Source of the DNA: Lachnospiraceae bacterium
GTDB taxonomy: Bacteria; Bacillota; Clostridia; Lachnospirales; Lachnospiraceae
NCBI GenBank assembly: GCA_910574715.1
Contig: CAJTCH010000017.1
Location: 25,450-89,449 of the forward strand
DNA: 64,000 nt
Reading direction: 5' to 3'
A model generated the notes under the pieces. The model saw nothing but the letters and a program-made list of their open reading frames with translations. It was not told the origin of the DNA and ran no database searches. Positions 26,132 through 33,009 of the stretch are shown in pieces. Every line of letters starts with the position of its first letter. Within the stretch, counting starts at the first letter, position 1. The position numbers and the translations under genes were made by a program.

Positions 26132-26600
26132 CGGCATTCCTGTCCTGCTGCCGGAGATGCTTTTTCAGCATAAAGCACAGCGGCAGCAGAATGATCCAGA
26201 TCAGCAGCGGATACAAGAGTGATATCATGGTCACTGACAGGTCGCGCACGATCCAGCCCAGCGCTTCAATGGAGGAGAAGTCTTCAACAGAGCGGATGCT
26301 GGTGAAGGTTCCGATCAAGAAGTCAAGCAGTCCGAAGATTGCCGAGATCATCATTACCATTTTGACTGCCAGAAAGCTCTCCTCATACGATATCAGGGGA
26401 GCATCCTTTTTGCCGAAGGCAAACAAGACTGCCCTGCCGAAGGCTTTCAGGCTTCCGGTGCCAAATAAGATCAGTACACAGGGTACCAGGACAAACAGAC
26501 AGGTAAACCCATCCATATAATTCACAAGATTGCCGAATCCTCCGCCGACTCCTCTTAAGATCCAGAAAATAATCCCCAATAAATAAATCGCATAAAACAT
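26118..26600 (-). CDS. MotA/TolQ/ExbB-like four-helix membrane protein
   Basis: The 160-residue protein has four hydrophobic helices (residues about 1-17, 30-50, 75-98 and 126-146). The segment between helices 3 and 4 (GWIVRDLSVTMISLLYPLLI) and the N-terminal GGGFGNLVNYMDGF resemble MotA-family proton channels, but similarity is weak and no flagellar genes are nearby. The ATG at 26600 is preferred over a TTG at 26606 because AAAGGAG is 10 nt upstream of it. It is the third gene of the ECF sigma/anti-sigma operon, 18 bp behind the anti-sigma gene, so it may be an effector or sensor. Confidence 0.65.
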   Translation of the reverse strand: MFYAIYLLGIIFWILRGVGGGFGNLVNYMDGFTCLFVLVPCVLILFGTGSLKAFGRAVLFAFGKKDAPLISYEESFLAVKMVMMISAIFGLLDFLIGTFTSIRSVEDFSSIEALGWIVRDLSVTMISLLYPLLIWIILLPLCFMLKKHLRQQDRNAVKIL

Positions 26601-26624
26601 AATCAATATTCTCCTTTCTGCATG

Positions 26625-27416
26625 TTAGATCACTCCGCTCCATACAAGCCTGGCGGCTTCTTTTTGAGCGTCAAATTCTTCATCGGAAAGCCGGTTCAGC
26701 TTATCCAGATTCCTCATCGGCAGGTAATAGATCTCTCTTGGAATCGGCTGATAATCCTCATTGGCGTTCCTGCCGAAGGATTCTTCGTATATATCGCCTT
26801 CATTGATTAGAGAGTTCAAAGCTTGGCTGTCATCAGGGAACAGGCTGTTCCATAGTGTTCTCGTGTAACAATAATAGACGATCCTTACGGTCTTGCCGTC
26901 TCTTTGGATGGTCCGGCTCCTGGATGTGAAATTGTTGATTTTCAGGGCCTTTTGTTTTTCGATAGGGAGATTCAGGACAAACCGGATCTTCTCCATGGAC
27001 GTATCCTCCCCGCTGTTTTCTGATTCTGCCGCATCAGATTTGTATTGCCATTCTCTGAGACCGAAGCTGTTAGGAACGTATGCAATTTCGTATCGTTCCA
27101 TAGTCATACAATCCGGATCATAGGGAACCGGGATCGTATACTTCTGCAGAAAAACAGTAGTTCCGATCAGTACGGCACAGGTAGCGAGGGAGACGGCTGC
27201 GAATTTGCGGTGCATGCGTCCTTTTAGCTTTTTCAGGAAATCGACCTCATGCTCCTTCTCCGAAATTTCGCTGGGAATCACTGCCGTCATCTGCCGGTAA
27301 ATGGTGTTGCAGGCATCGCAGCTTTCCAGATGCTTTTCAATCTCTTCGTTTGTCTCCGGGCTTGTCAGGCCGTCGATATATCCTGGCAGCAGGTCTGTCG
27401 CAATGCAGCATTTCAT
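26625..27416 (-). CDS. zinc-finger anti-sigma factor, membrane-anchored
   Basis: The 263-residue protein has an N-terminal ZAS-type anti-sigma domain with CIATDLLPGYIDG and HLESCDAC (His-x3-Cys-x2-Cys, residues about 30-37), a linker, one membrane helix (about 74-90, FAAVSLATCAVLIGTTVFL) and an extracytoplasmic C-terminal domain of about 165 residues that presumably senses the signal. Its ATG overlaps the sigma gene stop by 4 bp and has GGAGGG 6 nt upstream. In such pairs the anti-sigma factor holds the sigma factor at the membrane until regulated proteolysis; RseP (5034) could perform the second cut. Confidence 0.85.
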   Translation of the reverse strand: MKCCIATDLLPGYIDGLTSPETNEEIEKHLESCDACNTIYRQMTAVIPSEISEKEHEVDFLKKLKGRMHRKFAAVSLATCAVLIGTTVFLQKYTIPVPYDPDCMTMERYEIAYVPNSFGLREWQYKSDAAESENSGEDTSMEKIRFVLNLPIEKQKALKINNFTSRSRTIQRDGKTVRIVYYCYTRTLWNSLFPDDSQALNSLINEGDIYEESFGRNANEDYQPIPREIYYLPMRNLDKLNRLSDEEFDAQKEAARLVWSGVI

Positions 27417-27898
27417 ATTGATCCCTCCATTTCTTTCATGATTTTTTGTTTGGCCCGGTAGAAGGTGGTGCGTGCCCAGTTCTCGTTTTTTCCAAGAAGA
27501 CTGCCGATCTCCGCAAAGGAGAATTCACCGGTCAGGCGCAGGTACACGAGCTCCCGCATGGGATCGGGAAGCTTATGGATCGCCTGGTATAGCTCCGTCT
27601 TCTCCATGTGGAACAGAGCAGATTGTTCCAAAGACTCCTGACAGGGGACCTGGTCTGTAAGCTCCACCTCTTTTTGCCGGGAGCGCTTACTAAGCCATTG
27701 ATACCAGAGATGCTTGGCAATCTGGCAGAGCCATACGGACAGCTTGCAGCTTCCGTCGTAGCGGTCAATGGTCCGCATGGCCCGGAAGAAGGTCTCCTGC
27801 GTCAGCTCTTCCGCCAGATTCTCATCGTGAGTAAGGCTCAGCAGATACCGGTACACATCCTTCGCATGCTGGGTGTAGGCTTTTTCAATCTCTTTCAG
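27413..27898 (-). CDS. ECF sigma factor (RNA polymerase sigma-70 family)
   Basis: Region 2 is visible in ENLAEELTQETFFRAMRTID and region 4 in MRELVYLRLTGEFSFAEIGS followed by LLGKNENWARTTFYRAKQ. The frame is open to an ATG at 27955, but that ATG has no ribosome site and lies inside the probable ECF-type promoter. A full AAGGAGGTGA (27913-27904) sits inside the long form. The only in-frame start-like codon at normal distance is CTG at 27898 (8 nt spacing); a GTG at 27907 overlaps the ribosome site. The CTG form gives 161 residues, typical for the family. It is co-transcribed with its anti-sigma factor and a MotA-like gene. Confidence 0.85.
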   Translation of the reverse strand: MKEIEKAYTQHAKDVYRYLLSLTHDENLAEELTQETFFRAMRTIDRYDGSCKLSVWLCQIAKHLWYQWLSKRSRQKEVELTDQVPCQESLEQSALFHMEKTELYQAIHKLPDPMRELVYLRLTGEFSFAEIGSLLGKNENWARTTFYRAKQKIMKEMEGSI

Positions 27899-27937
27899 GG
27901 CACTCACCTCCTTTTGGATCAGAAGTTTATATCTATA

Positions 27938-27964
27938 TATCCGAGAAAATAACATTTCGTTACA
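27938..27964 (-). promoter_or_regulatory. probable autoregulated ECF promoter
   Basis: On the minus strand TGTAAC (27964-27959) is followed after 15 bp by CGGATA (27943-27938). AAC-type -35 and CG-type -10 elements are typical of ECF sigma promoters, which often drive their own operon. Confidence 0.5.
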
Positions 27965-27970
27965 ATATTC

Positions 27971-28020
27971 TTAAAAAAATAAGGACGCAGTGATCCTAAA
28001 AATCATCACCGTGCCCTTAT
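27971..28020 (-). terminator. Rho-independent terminator of the DUF3795 gene
   Basis: On the minus strand the arms AATAAGGGCACGGTGAT and ATCACTGCGTCCTTATT pair with two mismatches and one G-U, followed by seven T residues. Confidence 0.65.
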
Positions 28021-28036
28021 TCCTAACAGTATAATT

Positions 28037-28065
28037 GTAACAGTTCAGGCGAGCTGTCCTGTTAC
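28037..28065. repeat. short inverted repeat related to the 35186 element
   Basis: GTAACAGTTCAG (28037-28048) begins with the same 12 bases as the terminal repeat at 35186, and CTGTTAC (28059-28065) closes the hairpin. It may be a solo end or remnant of the same repeat family. Confidence 0.45.
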
Positions 28066-28071
28066 GTATAA

Positions 28072-28365
28072 TTATTCATTCCCTCTCAATGCCTGGATAC
28101 GCGTCTTGACATTCTCGGCAAATTCTTCGTCCGAGTATTTGGGGTCTCTGGTCTTCATCCAGATCTCACAGGGTGCTTTGCTGCATTCTCCGCAGTTTTT
28201 GAATTGCTTCTGATTGACGGTACAATCATAGATAGCACATGCTTTGCCTTCCGGCACGTGGAAAACTTTCCCGCTTAAGTCATTGCAGCCCGAACACATC
28301 TCTCCATAGCAATAACAAGCGCTGCAATCGATTCCGCACACGCTCAGATTCGTGTTTTCCTTCAT
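28072..28365 (-). CDS. DUF3795 family cysteine-rich protein
   Basis: The 97-residue protein contains 11 Cys residues, including CGIDCSACYCYGEMCSGC near the N-terminus and CGECSKAPCEIWMK further on, which matches the DUF3795 pattern. The spacing suggests zinc or Fe-S binding. Members are small and uncharacterised and are common in anaerobic Firmicutes and archaea. It lies 39 bp behind the AraC-type regulator gene and could share its transcript; a terminator follows at 27971-28020. No function can be assigned. Confidence 0.75.
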   Translation of the reverse strand: MKENTNLSVCGIDCSACYCYGEMCSGCNDLSGKVFHVPEGKACAIYDCTVNQKQFKNCGECSKAPCEIWMKTRDPKYSDEEFAENVKTRIQALRGNE

Positions 28366-28404
28366 TATTTATCCCTTCTTTCGTTCAGTGATAGAGACAT
28401 CTTA

Positions 28405-29310
28405 TTATGATTCACGTTGAATGTATTGTATATTTGCGACATCTTTGTAAGCAAATGATTTTGCTTCTTTTATGTTCATAGTATGATACCGCTTAAATTC
28501 CCGCATCAGATGTGACTGATCGGTATATCCATACTTACAGACTGCATCCAGGATACGGAAGTTTGGATTACTTATGATTTCACTCCACAGACATTGATAA
28601 CGTACGAGGTTACAGAGTTTCTTAGGCGTAATGCCGATATATTCGCGAAAAAGCCGTTCCTGCTGCCTGCTGCTGATGAAGCTTTCCCGTGCCAGTGTCT
28701 TCGCGCTTAAGGCTCCTTTGTGCAGGAGGATCTGCTTTACGGCGTTATCAATGGAATCGTTTTGCCGGATCGCAGATAGCTGATCAAGGAAGATCTTCTC
28801 CGCTATGGCGATCCGTTCCTTTAGAGATTGTTTTTCCAGTAATTGCGGCCGTAAGATCTCATCCAACCGGCGGAACCTGGAAGGAACGTCACAATATTCA
28901 TTCAATGTATCTGTCAGGGAAGCTTCCGCAAAGGGATAGGCACCCCAAGCATAAAAGCGTATCGCAAACACGGACACCAGGTGTCCGGTTCGGGCCTGTT
29001 CGCGGTAGAGGAAGCTTGCGTCGTTAATTCCGCAAAAATTCCCGGTGACCGTAGATTCCGTATGGTCGATCTGATAGATGATATCCACGCAGGTATCAGG
29101 GATGATCACGCTTGTATCGATGGATTCCCGGATTTCCCGATAAGGCTTTTTGCTGCCCCAGAAGCACCGGATATATTTTGTCAATTCCGGATTGACGATG
29201 CCTGCCTCTCTGTGTTGATCGCTGCGTCTGAATGGGGTTGCCGTCAATGGTATATAAGAAATATTCCTGCCAGTCATAGATTTGCATCCGATTCCAACAG
29301 TTCTTGCCAT
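28405..29310 (-). CDS. AraC family transcriptional regulator
   Basis: The 301-residue protein has a C-terminal double helix-turn-helix of AraC type (first helix pair around GALSAKTLARESFISSRQQE, then IGITPKKLCNLVRYQCLWSE and YTDQSHLMREFKRYHTMN). The N-terminal 160 residues form the sensing half, of the kind found with DUF6597. Its ligand is unknown. The ATG at 29310 has a strong AAGGAGGTG site. It is divergent from a second AraC-type gene at 29439, and the 128-bp gap between them probably holds control sites for both. Confidence 0.88.
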   Translation of the reverse strand: MARTVGIGCKSMTGRNISYIPLTATPFRRSDQHREAGIVNPELTKYIRCFWGSKKPYREIRESIDTSVIIPDTCVDIIYQIDHTESTVTGNFCGINDASFLYREQARTGHLVSVFAIRFYAWGAYPFAEASLTDTLNEYCDVPSRFRRLDEILRPQLLEKQSLKERIAIAEKIFLDQLSAIRQNDSIDNAVKQILLHKGALSAKTLARESFISSRQQERLFREYIGITPKKLCNLVRYQCLWSEIISNPNFRILDAVCKYGYTDQSHLMREFKRYHTMNIKEAKSFAYKDVANIQYIQRES

Positions 29311-29413
29311 GGCTGCACCTCCTTGCCGTTACTGATATCTTATCATCATGAGGATTGATAAGTCAAATTAAAAATATAGCAAGAATCATGAAAAGGCAGA
29401 AAAGATCTTGTGC

Positions 29414-29419
29414 TATAAT
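29414..29419 (+). promoter_or_regulatory. -10 box upstream of the AraC-GNAT gene
   Basis: TATAAT at 29414-29419 lies 20 nt before the start codon. No good -35 box is visible, which is usual for promoters that need an activator. Confidence 0.35.
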
Positions 29420-29438
29420 ATCCCAAGGAGGGAGCAAA

Positions 29439-30371
29439 ATGCAAGATCAGACAGTACACATTGTTTCACAGGCGATCCGTTATATCGAAGAGCATCTGCA
29501 TGAAAAGATAGATTTGGATATGGCGGCGTCAGCACTGCACTATTCCAAATATCATCTGCATCGGGTCTTTATGAAGGCAGTCGGCATGACGATCCATGGC
29601 TATGCGAAAAGGCGGCAGCTTACAGAAGCGGCAAAGCTTCTTGTATGTTCTGAGAAACCGATTATCGAGATTGCGCTGATGAGCGGGTATGGCAGCCAGC
29701 AGGCGTTTGCAGAGATTTTCAAAGCGATGTATAAGATTTCCCCTGCCAAATTCAGGGAAATGGGGAATTTCTATCCGCTGCAGCTTGAAATTCATCTGCA
29801 GGAGGAACCTGCAAAAATGCATTTGACAAAAGACGATATAGAATTTGCGACGCCAGCGGACGCGGATGACTGGATGGAACTGGTAAGCCTTGCGATTGAT
29901 GGCTATCCATGTCTGAATAAGGATGATTATGTTGCAAACCTGTATCAATATATTGCCGACAAGAAAGCTTTGATCTTGCGGGAGAGGGCCGTTTCGGCGA
30001 AGCCCAATCGGAATGCGGCGGTCGGTGTAATGGGATTTTCACCCGATACAGGCAACATAGACTTCCTGGCAGTCCATCCCCAGTATCGGCATTGCGGTAT
30101 TACGAAGTTGTTTCTTGATAAGCTGGCAGACGAACTGCTTTGCGGAAGAGAGATAACGTTGACGACATACCGGGCTGGCGACAGGGCAGATACGGGCTGG
30201 CGGGAAGAATACCGCCGGCTTGGGTTTGCGGAGCGGGAACTGCTTGTAGAATATGGATATCCGGCGCAGCGTTTCGTATTTCTTCCGGAGGGAGCAGGAG
30301 ACCGCAGCATAAATAAGGAGGACGCAGGAAATGACCGAAACACGGAAAAATCCATTAGCGGCGAATTTTAA
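29439..30371 (+). CDS. AraC-type regulator fused to a GNAT acetyltransferase domain
   Basis: The 310-residue protein starts with a compact AraC DNA-binding domain (residues about 1-105): IDLDMAASALHYSKYHLHRV and PIIEIALMSGYGSQQAFAEI followed by FKAMYKISPAKFR. Residues about 130-300 form a GNAT domain with FLAVHPQYRHCGITKLFLDK, the acetyl-CoA-binding loop. This is a one-component regulator whose GNAT half could acetylate, or merely bind, a small molecule. The ATG at 29439 is chosen because AAGGAGGGAG is just upstream (29425-29434). It overlaps the MATE pump gene by 41 bp, so it very likely controls that efflux gene. Confidence 0.82.
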   Translation: MQDQTVHIVSQAIRYIEEHLHEKIDLDMAASALHYSKYHLHRVFMKAVGMTIHGYAKRRQLTEAAKLLVCSEKPIIEIALMSGYGSQQAFAEIFKAMYKISPAKFREMGNFYPLQLEIHLQEEPAKMHLTKDDIEFATPADADDWMELVSLAIDGYPCLNKDDYVANLYQYIADKKALILRERAVSAKPNRNAAVGVMGFSPDTGNIDFLAVHPQYRHCGITKLFLDKLADELLCGREITLTTYRAGDRADTGWREEYRRLGFAERELLVEYGYPAQRFVFLPEGAGDRSINKEDAGNDRNTEKSISGEF

Positions 30372-31650
30372 CGCCATATCTCTTCTCAGGTTTGCGTTCC
30401 CAAGCATGATCATGATGCTGTTTATGGGGTTGTACACCATTGTAGACACGGTTTTCGTGGCACGGTTTGTAGACACGTATGCGTTGTCATCCATCAATAT
30501 CGTCTGTCCAGTCATCAATCTGATCGTTGGTCTTGGGACGATGCTTGCGATAGGCGGCAGTGCGGTCGTTGCGAAGAAAATGGGGAATGGAGATGAGAAG
30601 GAAGCAAGGAGTAATTTCACATTGATTGTTGCGGCAGGAGCGGTTATGGGCCTGCTGATCACAGCGGCAGGACTTCTCTTCTTAGATGAAATCATCCGGG
30701 GGTTGGGGGCAAGTGAAGTATTGTTCCCATATTGCAGAGATTATCTGGCCATACAGCTTTATTTTGCTACATTTAACATGATGCAGGTCTTATATCAAAA
30801 TCTTTTTGTGACGGCAGGGAAACCAACATTAGGTCTGACGCTTGCAGTTCTGGCGGGAATTGCCAACATTGTTTTTGACTATATTTTTATCGTTCTGCTT
30901 CGGATGGGAATCAGGGGAGCTGCTATTGGAACGGGGATCGGATATCTGATACCCACAATTATCGGTACCATATTCTTTCTGACGAGAAGAAGCGGGCTGT
31001 ACTTTTGCAGGCCTGGAATGGACGCATATGTCTTGCTGAAAAGCTGTTCCAATGGTGTGTCGGAAATGGTAAGCCAGTGTTCGGCTGCCGTAACTACGTT
31101 CTTATTCAATATAACGATGATGGAGCTGTCAGGCGAGGACGGCGTAGCTGCAATCACGGTTATCATATATTCGCAGTTTCTTTTGACAACGCTTTATATT
31201 GGTTTTTCTATGGGAACAGCCCCGGTCATAAGCTATAACTACGGGAGCGGGAATGCAGAACAGCTAAAGAAGACTGTCCGTATTTGTTTTCGGTTTATAG
31301 CAGGGATTTCCATATTCGTATTTCTGTTTTCTCTGCTTGGCGGGGAAAACATTGCAAAGATATTTGCAGAGAATAACAGGAATGTCTTTGCGCTTACAAA
31401 GAGTGGATTTAGCATTTTTTCATTCAGTTTCTTGTTCTCTGGGTTCAATATTTTTTCATCAGCTTTATTTACGGCGTTATCGAATGGGAGAGCATCTGCA
31501 GCCATATCATTCCTGCGGACATTTGGTCTTATTGTATTCTTCCTGTTAGTCTTGCCCCGGATTCTGGGAGTGACCGGTGTGTGGCTTGCAGTTCCGGCTG
31601 CAGAAATGCTTACGCTTGCGGTGACAGTACGCTTCACATATTGTATCTGA
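30331..31650 (+). CDS. MATE family efflux transporter
   Basis: The 439-residue protein has about 12 membrane helices in two halves and the MATE pattern: FPSMIMMLFMGLYTIVDTVF in helix 1 and NLIVGLGTMLAIGGSAVVAK in helix 2, with a repeat in the second half (GFSMGTAPVISYNYGSGN). It exports drugs or cationic metabolites by Na+ or H+ antiport. The ATG at 30331 lies inside the preceding AraC-GNAT gene (41 bp overlap) behind AAGGAGG, indicating coupled translation. It ends at a bidirectional terminator. Confidence 0.9.
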   Translation: MTETRKNPLAANFNAISLLRFAFPSMIMMLFMGLYTIVDTVFVARFVDTYALSSINIVCPVINLIVGLGTMLAIGGSAVVAKKMGNGDEKEARSNFTLIVAAGAVMGLLITAAGLLFLDEIIRGLGASEVLFPYCRDYLAIQLYFATFNMMQVLYQNLFVTAGKPTLGLTLAVLAGIANIVFDYIFIVLLRMGIRGAAIGTGIGYLIPTIIGTIFFLTRRSGLYFCRPGMDAYVLLKSCSNGVSEMVSQCSAAVTTFLFNITMMELSGEDGVAAITVIIYSQFLLTTLYIGFSMGTAPVISYNYGSGNAEQLKKTVRICFRFIAGISIFVFLFSLLGGENIAKIFAENNRNVFALTKSGFSIFSFSFLFSGFNIFSSALFTALSNGRASAAISFLRTFGLIVFFLLVLPRILGVTGVWLAVPAAEMLTLAVTVRFTYCI

Positions 31651-31662
31651 TATGCAGCATAC

Positions 31663-31696
31663 AAGGGATGCGGCACCCAATCATGCTGCATCCCTT
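31663..31696. terminator. bidirectional terminator between the MATE and cotJC genes
   Basis: AAGGGATGCGGCA (31663-31675) pairs with TGCTGCATCCCTT (31684-31696) with one G-U pair. T-richness is modest in both directions. Confidence 0.65.
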
Positions 31697-31709
31697 GGTG
31701 ATTGTCAGA

Positions 31710-32318
31710 TTAACTGCGGGAACGGATATCGAATTCCGGGTTGATCGCATAGAAGTTCTTGCTGTCCAAATGATCCTGAACGATTCTTAGGCCTTCACCG
31801 AAACGCTGGTAGTGCACGATCTCTCGTTCTCTTAAGAAACGGATCGGTTCGCAGACTTCCGGGTCTTTGACAAGGCGCAGGATATTGTCGTAAGTGGTTC
31901 TGGCTTTCTGCTCTGCTGCCATATCTTCATGAATATCTGTAATCGGGTCGCCTTTGGATTGGAAATATGTTGCGGTCCAAGGAGCGCCGCTTGCTGCCTG
32001 GGGCCAGAGGGCCAGTGTGTGATCTACATAATATTTGTCAAAACCGGATTCAACTAACTGTTCTGGTGTCAGATTTTTGGTAAGCTGGTAGACAATAGCG
32101 CAGATCATTTCCATATGAGCAAGTTCTTCTGTACCTATATCCGTCAGGATGCCGGTCACTTCCTTATAAGGCATGGTATAGCGCTGGGACAGATACCGCA
32201 TGGAGGCGGCCAGCTCACCGTCGGGTCCGCCGAACTGTGTGATGATCACCTGGGCGATCTTCGGATTCGTCTGGGTGATTCTCACGGGGTGCTGCAGTCG
32301 TTTCTCATAATTCCACAT
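31710..32318 (-). CDS. cotJC: spore coat protein CotJC (manganese catalase family)
   Basis: The 202-residue protein is a ferritin-like di-manganese catalase homologue of the spore coat. The four-helix metal site is visible: Glu in GPDGELAASMRYL, TEELAHMEMICAIVYQL (Glu and His ligands, residues about 65-81), EDMAAEQKARTTYDNI and EREIVHYQRFGEGL. The ATG at 32318 follows AGGAGG with 10 nt spacing. It is the last gene of cotJABC, directly behind cotJB. In Bacillus the operon is made in the mother cell under sigma-E. Confidence 0.95.
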   Translation of the reverse strand: MWNYEKRLQHPVRITQTNPKIAQVIITQFGGPDGELAASMRYLSQRYTMPYKEVTGILTDIGTEELAHMEMICAIVYQLTKNLTPEQLVESGFDKYYVDHTLALWPQAASGAPWTATYFQSKGDPITDIHEDMAAEQKARTTYDNILRLVKDPEVCEPIRFLREREIVHYQRFGEGLRIVQDHLDSKNFYAINPEFDIRSRS

Positions 32319-32321
32319 ATA

Positions 32322-32591
32322 CTAGCATCCTCCTTCCTGCCATGGCCATGGCTCGTTGATCCAGCACCAGTAGTCTGCCGGGGTGTGGGCGGTATCAAGC
32401 GTAAGAGGGCCGTAGAATTTGGCGTACTCTCTTAGGGCCTGGACCCGCTGCTTCTTGAATTCTTCAAAATATTCCAGGGCGTCGGAATTACAGGGATGCG
32501 TATCTAAGAATAACTTCACATCATCTACCGCGAAGCTGACTACGTTGATCCATTCCAATAATTCACGGCGGTTAGGTTTGTTTTCTGTCAT
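32322..32591 (-). CDS. cotJB: spore coat protein CotJB
   Basis: The 89-residue protein matches CotJB: NRRELLEWINVVSFAVDDVK, LFLDTHPCNSDALEYFEEFK and the C-terminal YGPLTLD and WPWQEGGC. The ATG at 32591 is preferred over an upstream TTG because GGAGG lies 9 nt before it. It overlaps cotJA by 4 bp (ATGA) and is followed by cotJC after 3 bp, so the three are co-translated. It assists incorporation of CotJ proteins in the coat; the biochemical role is unknown. Confidence 0.92.
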   Translation of the reverse strand: MTENKPNRRELLEWINVVSFAVDDVKLFLDTHPCNSDALEYFEEFKKQRVQALREYAKFYGPLTLDTAHTPADYWCWINEPWPWQEGGC

Positions 32592-32872
32592 CTGCAGCAA
32601 CCTCCGATCCCGATCCCGTTGAACGGTTTATTCAATTCTTCGAAAATGGTTCCCTGATGAAATCCTTTTTCTGCTTCGTAGATGTTCTGCCACTCCTGCC
32701 ATGGTACATAGGCCATAGCGATAGGCATACCATTTAATTCATCGTACTCAGCTCTGTCCTCGCAGCACGCTGAGGAGGGGCGGCAGCTTTGGGGAGGCTG
32801 TGGCATTGGAGATGGCCGGCTGCAGCCGCTGCGCCGCGTACAATCTGACGTATTATAACGATAATTCGGCAT
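32588..32872 (-). CDS. cotJA: spore coat-associated protein CotJA
   Basis: The 94-residue protein has a Cys/Pro/Ser-rich N-terminal half (SGCSRPSPMPQPPQSCRPSS) and the conserved CotJA core PIAMAYVPWQEWQNIYEAEK followed by GTIFEELNKPF. The start at 32872 is chosen because AAGGAG lies 8 nt upstream; an ATG at 32890 would overlap that site. It is the first gene of cotJABC and is divergent from the SEDS gene. A CATACACT sequence at 32915-32908 resembles a sigma-E -10 box. Confidence 0.92.
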   Translation of the reverse strand: MPNYRYNTSDCTRRSGCSRPSPMPQPPQSCRPSSACCEDRAEYDELNGMPIAMAYVPWQEWQNIYEAEKGFHQGTIFEELNKPFNGIGIGGCCR

Positions 32873-32907
32873 GTGTGATGCTCCTTCCATAGAACGTTTG
32901 CAATAAC

Positions 32908-32915
32908 AGTGTATG
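32908..32915 (-). promoter_or_regulatory. possible sigma-E -10 box of cotJABC
   Basis: CATACACT on the minus strand agrees with the sigma-E -10 consensus CATACAnT, but no good -35 (KMATATT) is found 14-15 bp upstream. Confidence 0.35.
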
Positions 32916-32956
32916 GGAAATTAAGAAAAAGGTGCGCATTTTACATGCATTGAAGG

Positions 32957-32985
32957 TTGTTTTTGAAGCGATATCTGAGTATAAT
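32957..32985 (+). promoter_or_regulatory. sigma-A promoter of the SEDS gene
   Basis: TTGTTT (32957-32962) and TATAAT (32980-32985) are 17 bp apart. The short leader supports the ATG at 33010. Confidence 0.55.
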
Positions 32986-33009
32986 AGATACGATTGGAGT
33001 GTAAATATA

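Noticed and set aside
26118..26600. True flagellar MotA
   Set aside because: Similarity is confined to the helix pattern, the protein is shorter than MotA, and no motB or flagellar gene is near.
28037..28065. Terminator of the DUF3795 gene
   Set aside because: The hairpin lacks a T-run on the minus strand, while a better terminator with seven T residues lies at 27971-28020.
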